Source: Candidatus Flavonifractor intestinipullorum (GTDB taxonomy: Bacteria > Bacillota > Clostridia > Oscillospirales > Oscillospiraceae). From it: a DNA stretch of 64,000 nt. Below the pieces are notes generated by a model, which did no database searches, was not told the origin of the DNA, and saw only the letters and a list, made by a program, of their open reading frames with translations. Each line of letters opens with the position of its first letter. Within the stretch, counting starts at the first letter, position 1. The stretch is from positions 1 to 64,000 of the forward strand of contig DWYC01000057.1 of the NCBI GenBank assembly GCA_019118925.1, read 5' to 3'. This document shows, piece by piece, positions 30,338 to 40,375 of this stretch. A program made the translations under genes and the position numbers.

Positions 30338-30766
30338 ATGAAACGCGTCTATGTCAATGAGAAGTGGTGCCTGGGCTGCCATCTGTGCGAATACTACTGC
30401 GCGTTCGCCAATTCCGGCCGGTCCAGCATGGTCAAGGCCCTGAAAAACCGCCGCATCGCCCCCCGTATTCAAATTGAGGAGCGCAACAACATCTCCTTTG
30501 CCGTCTCCTGCCGCCACTGCACCGACCCCATCTGCGTCAAGAGCTGTATTTCCGGGGCCCTGTCCATCGCCGACGGGGCGGTGTTCATCGACTCGGAGAA
30601 GTGCGTGGGCTGCTACACCTGCATCCTCACCTGTCCCTACGGGGCTCTGACCCACGGCGAGCAGGGCGCGGTGCAGAAGTGCGAGCTGTGCAGGACCAAT
30701 GAGTTCGGCGTCCCCCTGTGCGTACAGGGCTGTCCCAATCAGGCCATTGTGTACGAGGAGAGGTGA
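30338..30766 (+). CDS. 4Fe-4S ferredoxin-type electron transfer protein
   Basis: CLGCHLCEYYCAF, CRHCTDPICVKSC, CVGCYTCILTCPYGA. Confidence 0.9.
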   Translation: MKRVYVNEKWCLGCHLCEYYCAFANSGRSSMVKALKNRRIAPRIQIEERNNISFAVSCRHCTDPICVKSCISGALSIADGAVFIDSEKCVGCYTCILTCPYGALTHGEQGAVQKCELCRTNEFGVPLCVQGCPNQAIVYEER

Positions 30767-30768
30767 AT

Positions 30769-32010
30769 ATGAACTATCTCATCATCGGAGGCGGCACCGC
30801 CGCCGTGGGCTGCGTGGAGGGAATCCGGTCCCTGGACCGGGAGGGGACCGTCACCGTCCTCTCGGCCGAGCCCTATCCCATCTACGGCCGGCCTCTCATC
30901 TCCTACCTTCTGGAGGGCAAGACCACCCAGGAGAAGATGCTCCGCTACCGGGAGCCCTCCTGGTATGAGAAAAACGCCGTCACCCTCCTCCACCGCCGGG
31001 CGGTGGACGTGGATGCCGGGGCCCGGACCGTGACGCTGGACGGCGGCGCCATCCTCCCCTATGACCGGCTGTGCATCGCCACCGGCTCCCGCCCCTTCGT
31101 GCCGCCTATGGAGGGGCTGGATACCGTGGAGAACCAGACCAGCTTCCTGACGCTGGACGACGCCAGGCGCCTGGATACCCTGCTGGGGCCGGGGAAGGAT
31201 AAAAAGGTCCTCATCATCGGCGCGGGCCTCATCGGCCTCAAGTGTGCCGAGGGCATTCTGGAGCGCTGCGCAAGCCTGGACATCGTGGACCTGGCCGGGC
31301 GCATCCTGCCCAACGTCATGCTTCCCGAGCCCGCGGGCATCATCCAGGCCCACCTGGAGTCCAAAGGCATCCGCTTCCACCTCTCGGACTCGGTGGTCCG
31401 CTTCACTCCGGACACCGCCGCCCTCAAGAGCGGAAAGACGCTCTCCTTCGACGTGCTGGTGGTGGCGGTGGGCGTGCGCCCCAACACCGAGCTGGCCGCC
31501 CGGGCCGGCTGCACAGTGGAGCGGGGCATCCGTGTGGACTGCCGCAGCGCCACCGGCGTGGAGGGCATCTGGGCCGCCGGGGACTGTGCGCTCTCCCACG
31601 ACATCTCTGCGGATACCGACCGCATCCTGGCCCTCCTCCCCAACGCCTATTTTCAGGGGGAGACCGCCGGGCGGAACATGGCCGGGGGAGACGCCGCCTT
31701 TACCCAGGCTATCCCCATGAACGCCTCGGGCTTCTGCGGGCTGCATATGATTACCGCCGGAAGCTACGAGGGCGAGTCCTATCTGAGCCGGGAGGACGGG
31801 AGCTATAAGCTCCTGGTCACCCGGGACGACCGCCTGGTGGGCTTTATTCTTCTGGGCGAGGTGGACCGGGCGGGCATCTACACCGCCCTTATTCGGGAGG
31901 AGACGCCCCTCTCCTCCATCGATTTTGATCTCATCCGGGAAAAGCCTCAGCTCATGGCCTTTACCCGGGCCGAGCGGGCCAAAAAGCTGGGAGGTGTCAA
32001 GACATGGTAA
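30769..32010 (+). CDS. NAD(P)/FAD-dependent oxidoreductase
   Basis: NYLIIGGGTAAVGCVEGIRSLD, KKVLIIGAGLIGLKCAEGIL, GIWAAGDCALSHD. Confidence 0.9.
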   Translation: MNYLIIGGGTAAVGCVEGIRSLDREGTVTVLSAEPYPIYGRPLISYLLEGKTTQEKMLRYREPSWYEKNAVTLLHRRAVDVDAGARTVTLDGGAILPYDRLCIATGSRPFVPPMEGLDTVENQTSFLTLDDARRLDTLLGPGKDKKVLIIGAGLIGLKCAEGILERCASLDIVDLAGRILPNVMLPEPAGIIQAHLESKGIRFHLSDSVVRFTPDTAALKSGKTLSFDVLVVAVGVRPNTELAARAGCTVERGIRVDCRSATGVEGIWAAGDCALSHDISADTDRILALLPNAYFQGETAGRNMAGGDAAFTQAIPMNASGFCGLHMITAGSYEGESYLSREDGSYKLLVTRDDRLVGFILLGEVDRAGIYTALIREETPLSSIDFDLIREKPQLMAFTRAERAKKLGGVKTW

Positions 32011-32723
32011 TAGAAGCCAATCAGACCTATTATCAGACGCTCAACGCGGCCATCCATGCCTGCCCGGATCGGGAGATCATTGTGGACCGGGTGCTGGGCC
32101 AGCGCTATCTGGGCTGCGGCTCCTCCGGGCGGCACTTTACCCTCCGCGGCACCCCGGGCAACGGTCTGGGGCAGTACCTCAACGGCTCCACCATCGAGGT
32201 TTTCGGCAACTGCCAGGAGGCGGTGGGCGACACCATGAACGACGGGGACATTATCGTCCACGGCAACTGCGGCGACGCCTGCGGCTACGGGATGCGGGGC
32301 GGGAGCATCTTCATTGAGGGCAACGTGGGCTACCGGGCGGGCATTCACATGAAATCCTATCTGGAAAAGTCCCCTCTCCTGGTGGTCGGGGGCTCCGCCG
32401 GCTCCTTTTTGGGCGAGTATCAGGCGGGCGGCACCATCGTGGTGCTGGGCCTGGACGCAGGCCGGGAGCCTCTGGCCGGCAATTTCTGCGGCATGGGTAT
32501 GTACGGCGGAAAGATCTTCCTGCGCGGGGACCGCATCCCGGTGCTCCCCCGCCGCCTGATCCTCCGGGAGGCCTCCCCCGAGGATCTGGCCGAACTGCAG
32601 CCCATCCTGAAGCGGTTCTGCCGCTGCTTTCACCGGGACCCGGCCGAGGTATCCGGCGCCCCCTTCCATGTCATCACCCCCGACAGCGCCAACCCCTATC
32701 AGCAGCTCTACGCCCCCTATTGA
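32004..32723 (+). CDS. glutamate synthase GXGXG (GltB C-terminal) domain subunit
   Basis: [66 protein letters not shown] beta-helix repeats. Confidence 0.88.
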   Translation: MVIEANQTYYQTLNAAIHACPDREIIVDRVLGQRYLGCGSSGRHFTLRGTPGNGLGQYLNGSTIEVFGNCQEAVGDTMNDGDIIVHGNCGDACGYGMRGGSIFIEGNVGYRAGIHMKSYLEKSPLLVVGGSAGSFLGEYQAGGTIVVLGLDAGREPLAGNFCGMGMYGGKIFLRGDRIPVLPRRLILREASPEDLAELQPILKRFCRCFHRDPAEVSGAPFHVITPDSANPYQQLYAPY

Positions 32724-32733
32724 GCTTCACACC

Positions 32734-32761
32734 GACCGCCGGCGGAATTCCGCCGGCGGTC
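32734..32761. repeat. 28-bp perfect palindrome upstream of pyrG
   Basis: gaccgccggcggaattccgccggcggtc. Confidence 0.9.
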
Positions 32762-32811
32762 TGCGTGGTTGCACCCAACGTCTGATTCCAAGCGGAAAGA
32801 GAGGAACCAAC

Positions 32812-34425
32812 ATGGCAAAATTCATCTTCGTCACCGGCGGCGTGGTCTCCGGCCTGGGCAAGGGCATCACGGCGGCCTCCCTGGGCCGCCTGCTCAAGGC
32901 CCGGGGCCTGAAGGTGGCCGCCCAGAAGCTGGACCCCTATATCAACGTGGACCCGGGAACCATGAGCCCCTACCAGCACGGTGAGGTATTCGTCACCGAG
33001 GACGGGGCCGAGACCGACCTGGACCTGGGCCACTATGAGCGCTTCATCGACGAGGACCTGAACCGCTTCTCCAACCTGACCACCGGCAAGGTCTACTGGA
33101 ACGTCCTCAACAAGGAGCGCCGGGGGGAGTATCTGGGGGAGACGGTACAGGTCATCCCCCACATCACCGGAGAGATCAAGTCCTTCATCTACTCGGTGCA
33201 GCGCAACACCAACGCCGACGTGGTCATCACGGAGATCGGCGGCACCATCGGCGACATCGAGTCCCAGCCCTTCCTGGAGGCCATCCGTCAGGTGGCCCAG
33301 GAGGTGGGACGGCGCAACTGCCTGTTTGTCCACGTGACCCTGGTGCCCTATCTGGAGTCCTCCGGCGAGCACAAGTCCAAGCCCACCCAGCACTCGGTGA
33401 AGGAGCTGCAATCCCTGGGCATCATGGCCGACGTGATTGTGGCCCGGTCCGACCGGCCCATTGAGCCCTCGGTGCTGCGGAAGATCGCCCTGTTCTGCAA
33501 CGTGCAGGAGGACTGCGTCATTGAAAACCGGAACTTGAGCGTTCTCTACGCCGTGCCCATGATGCTGGAGGAGGCGGGGCTGGCCCGCATCGCCCTGCGG
33601 GAGCTGGGTCTGGAGGCGCAGGCCCGGCCCTGCGACCTGACCGAGTGGCAGGAGATGCTCCAGCGCATTCAAACCGCCGGGCGGAAGGTCCGCATCGCCC
33701 TGGTGGGGAAATACGTCAAGCTCCACGACTCCTATCTGAGCGTGGCCGAGGCCCTGCGCCACGGCGGCTGGGAGAACGGCGCCGAGGTGGAGCTCGACTG
33801 GGTGGACAGCGAGTGCATCACCCGTGAAAATGCCGCCGCCGTTCTGAGGGAGGCCCACGGGATCATCCTCCCCGGCGGCTTCGGCGACCGGGGCATTCCC
33901 GGCATGGTGGCCGCCGCCGAGTACGCCCGCACCCGGGGCGTGCCCTACTTCGGCATCTGCCTGGGGATGCAGATTGCCGCCATTGAGCTGGGCCGGCATG
34001 TGCTGGGCTGGGCCGACGCCAACTCCCGGGAGTTCGACCCCACCAGCGAGCACCTGGTCATCGACCTGATGGCCGATCAGCAGGGCAACCTGCCAAAAGG
34101 CGGCACCATGCGCCTGGGGGCCTACCCCTGCCGGGTGCAGCCGGGTACTAGGCTCCACGCCGCCTATGGCCTGGACGAGATTCAAGAGCGCCACCGCCAC
34201 CGCTACGAGTTCTGCAACTTCTACCGCGCCGCGTTCCAGGAGGCCGGGGTGGTCTTCTCCGGCCTCTCCCCCGACGGCTCCCTGGTGGAGGCCATGGAGC
34301 TGCGGGATCATCCCTTTTACGTGGGTGTGCAGTACCACCCCGAATTCAAAAGCCGCCCCAACCGGGCCCATCCGCTTTTCCGCGCGTTCCTCCGGGCCGC
34401 CCTGGACTATCAGGACCGGCGTTGA
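32812..34425 (+). CDS. pyrG: CTP synthase
   Basis: [76 protein letters not shown]. Confidence 0.98.
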   Translation: MAKFIFVTGGVVSGLGKGITAASLGRLLKARGLKVAAQKLDPYINVDPGTMSPYQHGEVFVTEDGAETDLDLGHYERFIDEDLNRFSNLTTGKVYWNVLNKERRGEYLGETVQVIPHITGEIKSFIYSVQRNTNADVVITEIGGTIGDIESQPFLEAIRQVAQEVGRRNCLFVHVTLVPYLESSGEHKSKPTQHSVKELQSLGIMADVIVARSDRPIEPSVLRKIALFCNVQEDCVIENRNLSVLYAVPMMLEEAGLARIALRELGLEAQARPCDLTEWQEMLQRIQTAGRKVRIALVGKYVKLHDSYLSVAEALRHGGWENGAEVELDWVDSECITRENAAAVLREAHGIILPGGFGDRGIPGMVAAAEYARTRGVPYFGICLGMQIAAIELGRHVLGWADANSREFDPTSEHLVIDLMADQQGNLPKGGTMRLGAYPCRVQPGTRLHAAYGLDEIQERHRHRYEFCNFYRAAFQEAGVVFSGLSPDGSLVEAMELRDHPFYVGVQYHPEFKSRPNRAHPLFRAFLRAALDYQDRR

Positions 34426-34439
34426 GACGCTCTTTTGCG

Positions 34440-34473
34440 AAAACCGCCCCCGGCCAGAGCCGGGGGCGGTTTT
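34440..34473. terminator. terminator between convergent pyrG and cobA-like gene
   Basis: aaaaccgcccccggc-caga-gccgggggcggtttt. Confidence 0.85.
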
Positions 34474-34982
34474 TACCACTCGATGCCCTCCCGGGCGGGG
34501 ACGCCCGCCTCGTAGGGGTGTTTTTGTTTGACCATCTCGGTCATGTAGTCCGCCCGCGCTGTCAGTTCCGGGGGCGGATTGCGCCCGGTGACCACCACCT
34601 CCAGCTCCGGCGGACGGCCGTCCAGCAGCGCCAGCACCCGCCCCAGCTCCACCATGCCGGAGGAGAGGGCGGCGCACAGCTCGTCCAGCACCAGCACATC
34701 GGCCTCCCCGCCCCGGCGGAAGGCCTCCTCCAGCAGAGCCCGCTCCCGGGCGGACTCGGCGGCGCGCTCCTCCGGCGTCATGCGGAAGGTGAAGGTCATC
34801 TGTTCGGGCACGGGCAGCAGTTCCACCGTGGGCAGGCCCGCCAAAATGGTCCGCTCCCCGCTCCCGCCCGCCTTCAGGAACTGGGCCACCACCACCGTTT
34901 TCCCGTGGCCCGCCGCCCGGAGGGCCAGGCCCATGGCGGCCGTCGTCTTTCCTTTCCCGTCGCCGCAGTAGAGATGAATCAC
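34473..34982 (-). CDS. cobA: cob(I)yrinic acid a,c-diamide adenosyltransferase
   Basis: VIHLYCGDGKGKTTAAMGLALRAAGHGKTVVVAQFLKA; VLVLDELCAALSSGMV. Confidence 0.9.
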   Translation of the reverse strand: MIHLYCGDGKGKTTAAMGLALRAAGHGKTVVVAQFLKAGGSGERTILAGLPTVELLPVPEQMTFTFRMTPEERAAESARERALLEEAFRRGGEADVLVLDELCAALSSGMVELGRVLALLDGRPPELEVVVTGRNPPPELTARADYMTEMVKQKHPYEAGVPAREGIEW

Positions 34983-35064
34983 GGCAGTTACCTCCTTTTC
35001 CGTCCGTATGCCGGCGAAAAAGCTCCCCGGAGCGGTGCGCTCCGGGGAGCTCGCAGATGGAACG

Positions 35065-35805
35065 TTACTGGGCGCGGAAGCGGGAGAGGAACTCCCGGGT
35101 GCGCGCCTGCTGGGGGTGCTCAAAAATCTCCTGGGGCGTGCCCTCCTCGCAGATGACCCCGTCGGCCATATAGACCACGCGGTTGCTCACGTCCCGGGCG
35201 AAGGCCATCTCGTGGGTGACCACCAGCATGGTCATGCCCCCCTGGGCCAGGTCCCGCATGACCGAGAGCACCTCGCCCACCATCTCCGGGTCCAGGGCGG
35301 AGGTGGGCTCGTCAAAGAGGAGCACCTCCGGCTCCATGGCCAGCGCCCGGGCGATGGCCACCCGCTGCTTCTGGCCGCCGGAGATCTGCCGGGGCTTGGC
35401 GTTGATGTAAGGGGCCATGCCCACCTGCTCCAGGTACTTCAGGGCGTTGGCGCGGGCCGTCTCCCTGTCCTTGCGGAGGACCTTGGTCTGGCCCACCATG
35501 CAGTTGTCCAATACCGTCATGTTGTTGAAGAGATTAAAGGACTGGAACACCATGCCCACCTTGGTGCGGTAGGAGTTGGCGTTGACCTTGCCGCCGGTGA
35601 CGCTCTTCCCGTGAAAGACGATCTCCCCGGCAGTGGGGGTCTCCAGCAGATTGATGCACCGCAGCAGGGTGGATTTGCCCGAGCCCGAGGCGCCGATGAT
35701 GCTCGTCACGTCCCCGGGGCGGACGGTAAAATCGATGTCCCGGAGCACCTCGTTGCGTCCAAAGGACTTGGAGAGGTGCCGGACCTCCAGAATCGCCTCG
35801 CTCAT
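35065..35805 (-). CDS. polar amino acid ABC transporter ATP-binding protein
   Basis: [62 protein letters not shown]. Confidence 0.95.
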   Translation of the reverse strand: MSEAILEVRHLSKSFGRNEVLRDIDFTVRPGDVTSIIGASGSGKSTLLRCINLLETPTAGEIVFHGKSVTGGKVNANSYRTKVGMVFQSFNLFNNMTVLDNCMVGQTKVLRKDRETARANALKYLEQVGMAPYINAKPRQISGGQKQRVAIARALAMEPEVLLFDEPTSALDPEMVGEVLSVMRDLAQGGMTMLVVTHEMAFARDVSNRVVYMADGVICEEGTPQEIFEHPQQARTREFLSRFRAQ

Positions 35806-35806
35806 G

Positions 35807-36670
35807 TTACCGCTCCCCCCTGTTCCGTCCGTGCTGGAGCTCCTGCCGGGTACGCTCCCGCTTGTCTTGCTCCCTGCCGTCCTTGGCGGGGTAGGTGTAG
35901 GTCCCCGCCGCCATGACCAGCTGGTCGTTCTGGACCAGCTCGTAGCTGTCGGCCCCGTCCAGGTGCTTCTCCAACAGACGCAGCAGGAAGGAGGCGATGA
36001 GGGTCATGGTCAGATAGGCGATCATCTCGATAGCCGCCGAGGGGAAATACATGTTGTTCACGCCGGTGATGTACCGGTGGTAAGCGAACAGCTCGGTGAA
36101 GCCGATGATGAACATCACGGAGGTGTCCTTGATGTTGATGATGAAGTTATTGCCGATCTGGGGCAGGATGTTGCGGAACGCCTGGGGCAGGATGACGCTG
36201 GTCATGGTCTGGAAGTGGTTCATGCCGATGGCCTTGGCCCCCTCGGTCTGGCCGGGGTCGATGGAGAGGATGCCGCCCCGGACCGACTCGGCCATATACG
36301 CGCCGGTATTGATGGAGACGATCAGGATGGCCGCCGCCCAGATGTTGTCAAACCGCATGGTATTGTTGGAGAAATAGGGCAGACCGTAGTAGATAAAGAC
36401 CGCCTGGAGCACCATGGGGGTGCCGCGGAACACTTCCACGTAAATCCGCACCAGGATGCGGACCAGGCGCAGCAGGAAGCGCTTGGGCAGGGGGTCGTAT
36501 TTTGTATAGGGGATGGTGTTCAGAATGCCGCAGGCCAGACCGATGACGCAGCCGATGATGGTAGCCACCACGGCCAGCGCGATGGTGCTGCCCATTCCGC
36601 CCAGATACGACCTCCAATAGGCGCCCCACAGCAGGGCCACATCCTGGCCCAGTTGCATGAACCGCTCCAT
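35807..36670 (-). CDS. polar amino acid ABC transporter permease
   Basis: [57 protein letters not shown]. Confidence 0.94.
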   Translation of the reverse strand: MERFMQLGQDVALLWGAYWRSYLGGMGSTIALAVVATIIGCVIGLACGILNTIPYTKYDPLPKRFLLRLVRILVRIYVEVFRGTPMVLQAVFIYYGLPYFSNNTMRFDNIWAAAILIVSINTGAYMAESVRGGILSIDPGQTEGAKAIGMNHFQTMTSVILPQAFRNILPQIGNNFIINIKDTSVMFIIGFTELFAYHRYITGVNNMYFPSAAIEMIAYLTMTLIASFLLRLLEKHLDGADSYELVQNDQLVMAAGTYTYPAKDGREQDKRERTRQELQHGRNRGER

Positions 36671-36673
36671 GGC

Positions 36674-37606
36674 TTAGACCTCGGGCTGGACCGCGATGGC
36701 CTGGTCCATGATGGTGTTGAAGTCTTCCTCGGTCATGCCGGAGAGGACCTCGTTCATGGCGTCCAGCAGGACGGTGTTGCCCTTCACCACAGACATGCCG
36801 ATGTTCACGTTCTCGGCCCGCTCCTCCTCGCTGGCGAACTGGAAGTCGCCCTCGGTGCCGGAGAAGTTGAGGATGACCAGGTTCTCATCCTTGGCGGCAG
36901 CGGCGGTGGCGGTGGGCAGGTCGGTGCAGATAAAGTCCACCGTGCCCGTCTGGAGCTGCATAATCATGGCCGGGGCGGTCTCCGCAGCGGTCTGAATCTG
37001 GGCGTCGGGGATCTGGGGCAGGCAGGTATCGTACCAGATGGTGCCCGTCTGGGCGGTGCAGCGGCCGCCGGCCAGGTCGGCGATGCCGGTGGCGGTGGCG
37101 TAGGGGCTGTCGGCCGTGGTGACGCAGACGATCTGGGCGTAGTAATAGGGGCCGGCCATATCCACCTGGGCCATGCGCTCGGCGGTCATGGACTGTCCGG
37201 CGATGGCCACGTCGATGGTGCCGCTCTGGAGGGAGGGGGTCAGGGAGTCCCACGCAGTGGAGACCACCTCCAGCTCCCAGCCGTTGGCCTCGCAGATTCT
37301 TTGGGCGATCATCACGTCGTACCCGTTGGCGTAGGAGCCGGGCACGTTGGAGATGGGCACAGCCCCGTTGGAGTCGTCCATCTGGGTCCAGTTGTAGGGG
37401 GCGTAGGCGCACTCCATGCCCACGGTGAGGACGCCGTCCTCCACGCCGGAGGCCACCGCTCCGTCGGAGGGAGCCGTGCTCTCCTGGGCGCCGGAGGCGC
37501 TGTTCTGGGCGGCGGTGGGCTGGGAAGCGGTGCCGCCTCCGCAGGCGGTCAGGGTCAGGCCGAGCGCGGCGGCCAGGGTCAGGGCAGTGAGTCGATGGTT
37601 CATCAT
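36674..37606 (-). CDS. amino acid ABC transporter substrate-binding lipoprotein
   Basis: MMNHRLTALTLAAALGLTLTACGGG lipobox; LTVGMECAYAPYNWTQ, NGYDVMIAQRICEANGWELEVV. Confidence 0.94.
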   Translation of the reverse strand: MMNHRLTALTLAAALGLTLTACGGGTASQPTAAQNSASGAQESTAPSDGAVASGVEDGVLTVGMECAYAPYNWTQMDDSNGAVPISNVPGSYANGYDVMIAQRICEANGWELEVVSTAWDSLTPSLQSGTIDVAIAGQSMTAERMAQVDMAGPYYYAQIVCVTTADSPYATATGIADLAGGRCTAQTGTIWYDTCLPQIPDAQIQTAAETAPAMIMQLQTGTVDFICTDLPTATAAAAKDENLVILNFSGTEGDFQFASEEERAENVNIGMSVVKGNTVLLDAMNEVLSGMTEEDFNTIMDQAIAVQPEV

Positions 37607-37661
37607 GTTTGTTTCCTCCAGTCTAGTTGTGTCAGCTCTTCTGTCCGCCGTCCAGGCAAAC

Positions 37662-37701
37662 AAAAAAGCCACGAACCTTCCTGGTGGAAGCGGTTCATGG
37701 C
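37662..37701 (-). terminator. expression-platform terminator of the lysine riboswitch
   Basis: Minus gccatgaacc..ggttcgtggc followed by tttttt. Confidence 0.85.
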
Positions 37702-37741
37702 AACGAGCGCGCCGGCTGGATATCCCAGCGCCCTTGTGGTC

Positions 37742-37913
37742 CGATGATAGCGCTCCACACAAGAGATGTGGCAGTCCGTGAGATCTTCTCCCAACGGCCC
37801 AGGCTACCGCCCCCCAGGCAGGGATACGGCCCTTCGGCGGGAAGGCCCTTTCTCCGGCGGGGTGCTCTGCCCCATACTGCCGGATACTCTTGCGGTCCCG
37901 CGCCTCTATCCTT
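37742..37913 (-). promoter_or_regulatory. lysine riboswitch (L-box) aptamer
   Basis: Minus aaggatagaggcgcgggaccgcaagagtatcc..ggagaaagg..cgccgaag..gggccgttgggag..ggactgccacatctcttgtgtggagcgctatc; matches the B. subtilis lysC L-box core I recall (AGATAGAGGTGCG.AACTTCAAGAGTATG..GGCTGAAAGG..CGCCGAAG..GGCTGTCA...TTGGAGGGCTATC). Confidence 0.9.
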
Positions 37914-38017
37914 GCAGCGGCCCTTCCGCTGCAATCGGTTCTTGTGGGGGATTATATCACCCCCTCCCCCGGCCGTCAAGTCTTTTTTTGCGGAAAACGG
38001 CCGCGGAGTGAAATTTT

Positions 38018-38629
38018 TTAAGCCGGTCCCTGGGCGGGCAGCCAGGGCGAGAGCTCCATGCGCACGAAATAGCCCTGGGGGTGCTTGCACACCGGACAGG
38101 CCGCCGGGGCGGCGGAGCCCTCCACAATGTGTCCGCAGTGGAGGCACATCCACTTCACTTTTACGTCGGCGACAAAGAGCTTCTCCTGTTCCAGAAGCTG
38201 GGCGAACGCCCCGAAGCGGTCTCCGTGGATGCGCTCCACCCGGGCGATCTCGGAAAAGAGGTGAGAGACCTGGGGAAAGCCCTCCTCCTTGGCCACCTTG
38301 GCAAAGCCGGTGTAGTCGTGTTCCCACTCCTGATACTCGTTGTGCTGGGCGGCCCGGAGCTGGCGGAGCAGATCGGGGAAGAGATCCACCGGGTATGTGC
38401 CGTCCACCTTCACCGTCTGGCCGCACAGGCTCTCCAGCTGGTCGTAAAAGACCTTGGCGTGGGCCTGCTCCTGACCGGCGGTGAAGGTAAAGACCTGGTC
38501 CAGAACGTACATCCCCTGCCGCCGGGCCAGTCCGGCGGCAAAGGTATAGCGGTTGCGGGCCTGACTCTCCCCGGCAAAGGCCCGCATCAGGTTGAGGCGG
38601 GTTTCACTGCTGGCAAACGCTGTGGACAT
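38018..38629 (-). CDS. rubrerythrin
   Basis: MRAFAGESQARNRYTFAAGLA, EIARVERIHGDRF, CLHCGHIVEGSAAPAACPVCKHPQGYF. Confidence 0.93.
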   Translation of the reverse strand: MSTAFASSETRLNLMRAFAGESQARNRYTFAAGLARRQGMYVLDQVFTFTAGQEQAHAKVFYDQLESLCGQTVKVDGTYPVDLFPDLLRQLRAAQHNEYQEWEHDYTGFAKVAKEEGFPQVSHLFSEIARVERIHGDRFGAFAQLLEQEKLFVADVKVKWMCLHCGHIVEGSAAPAACPVCKHPQGYFVRMELSPWLPAQGPA

Positions 38630-38746
38630 AGAATAATTCCTCCTAAATCTTGGATGCCCACAGTATGCACATCTTTGCCCCGCCCTATACCAGATTTCCG
38701 AATCGAACGCGCCCCCGGACCAGTGGTCCGGGGGCGCACATGTCTG

Positions 38747-39547
38747 TCAGGAGAGGCAGGGCGTGCCGTTGAAATTCCGGGCAAACCAGGGCGGGAGCTC
38801 TCCGCCGGAGGCGGCCAGCTCCAAAAAGAGGGCCAGCTGCCGGGCGGTCACCGGCACCACGCCGTTGAGACGGCGGAGCATCTGCCGGCTGGACTCCTCG
38901 GAGCCCGGGGCGGGGCTCCGGCCCAGAACGATCCCCTCCAGCGGGCGGCAGGGGGGCACATGCCGGAAGAGCCAGTTCATCCAGTCGCCCCGGCGCCGCC
39001 CGCAGGTCAGGGAGAACAGCCAGCTGTCCCGGCGCATGGCGTGATAGGCTTTGCGCAGATGGTCCGGCGTACTGTATTCGCAGGCGGCGGCCGCCGCCTC
39101 AAAGACCTCCCGCGTCCGGATGGCGGGCAGATACACCCGCCCCCGCACCTTCCACCCCCGCTCCTCGATCAGGCGGCGGTCCAGCTCGGCCTCCATAGCC
39201 AGATGGGCCAGACGGGGCGCGCCCTTGGAGTGGATGTAGCCGTGGCAGACTCCGTCCAGGGCATAGTGGCACAAAAAACCGGCCGCATAGCTTTTGGCCA
39301 TGGGGATGCCCTCCCGGACGGCCAGCGCCAGGCGCTGAAACGCGGGCAGGGCGCTTTGTGCGTGCATCCGCACACCCTCGCGCCGGCAGCGGTTGGGCCA
39401 TGCCGGATGGTAGAAAAACAGGGGGTCGGGCCCCAGACAGCCCAGCGAGAACGCCTCCCAGTGGGCGCGGATGGGGCTGGAGAGCGCCTCCGGCAGGGCG
39501 GCGAGCACCTGCTCGCCAAAGGTCAGATGGGTAAAATAATTGGCCAT
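38747..39547 (-). CDS. zinc-dependent phospholipase C-like family protein
   Basis: YFTHLTFGEQVLAALPEAL, FSLGCLGPDPLFFYHP, GFLCHYALDGVCHGYIHSKG. Confidence 0.75.
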   Translation of the reverse strand: MANYFTHLTFGEQVLAALPEALSSPIRAHWEAFSLGCLGPDPLFFYHPAWPNRCRREGVRMHAQSALPAFQRLALAVREGIPMAKSYAAGFLCHYALDGVCHGYIHSKGAPRLAHLAMEAELDRRLIEERGWKVRGRVYLPAIRTREVFEAAAAACEYSTPDHLRKAYHAMRRDSWLFSLTCGRRRGDWMNWLFRHVPPCRPLEGIVLGRSPAPGSEESSRQMLRRLNGVVPVTARQLALFLELAASGGELPPWFARNFNGTPCLS

Positions 39548-39726
39548 GGGAAATCCTTTCCTCGGGAGAATTGCGGTCTTGGTTACAGCATACCACGAAA
39601 CTGCCCCGGAGAAAAGGGGAAACTTCCGGCACTTTCTTCCTCCAGGGCGAATAGAATGGGCGGAATACGGCCCGCCGTCCGCCGGGAGGGCGGCCGCCGC
39701 CCCCTCCGGGCGGCGCGGGAGGTCCT

Positions 39727-40278
39727 ATGGCATCTGATTTCGTGGCGGGTCCGGCGCTCTGTTTTGCCCTGGCCTGTAATCTGGATACGGTACTGCTGGC
39801 CGCGGGCTATGCCGCCCGGGGTCTGCGGGTCTCGCCGGGGCACTCGCTGGTGCTGGCGGGGGTGACGACCCTGGTCACCGCCTTTTCCCTCCTGCTGGGG
39901 GAGGCCGCCTCCGCCGTCCTCCCCTCCGGTGCGGCGCAGGCCCTGGGCGGGCTGGCCCTGGTGGCCATCGGGTGCTGGTTCCTGCTGGACGCGCTGCGGG
40001 GCGCGGCCCAGGGCGGCGCGCTCCCGGAGCCCCCGGCCCTGGCCGGATGGGTGGCTCTGGCCGCCGCGCTGGCGGTCAACAACGCCGGGGCCGGGATGGC
40101 CGCGGGGGCGGCCGGGCTGTCGGTTCCGGCGGCGGCGGGGAGCAATTTTCTGGTGACCCTGCTCTCCCTCCCCCTGGGCCGGCGGCTGGGCGGGATCGGC
40201 GGGCGCTGGAAGGCGCTGGCCCTCCCCCTCTCCGGCGTCATGCTGGTGGCCCTGGGCGCCTGGGAGGTCCTCTGGTAA
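39727..40278 (+). CDS. small integral membrane protein, MntP/YtaF-like
   Basis: LACNLDTVLLAAGYAARGLRV.. and ALAVNNAGAGMAAGAAGL repeated-half topology. Confidence 0.55.
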   Translation: MASDFVAGPALCFALACNLDTVLLAAGYAARGLRVSPGHSLVLAGVTTLVTAFSLLLGEAASAVLPSGAAQALGGLALVAIGCWFLLDALRGAAQGGALPEPPALAGWVALAAALAVNNAGAGMAAGAAGLSVPAAAGSNFLVTLLSLPLGRRLGGIGGRWKALALPLSGVMLVALGAWEVLW

Positions 40279-40375
40279 CCCTCCACCTTGCGCACGGAGG
40301 AAAATCCTGCTACAATATTTCCAGGAATGTGGATGGCACGCCGTCCTCCGGCGGCGTAAAAGGAGAGGGTTCACC

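Noticed and set aside
37627-38484. ORFs across the lysine riboswitch region (plus 37627-38484, minus 37695-38426)
   Set aside because: They cover the structured leader and the rubrerythrin gene in other frames; the RNA element explains the sequence.
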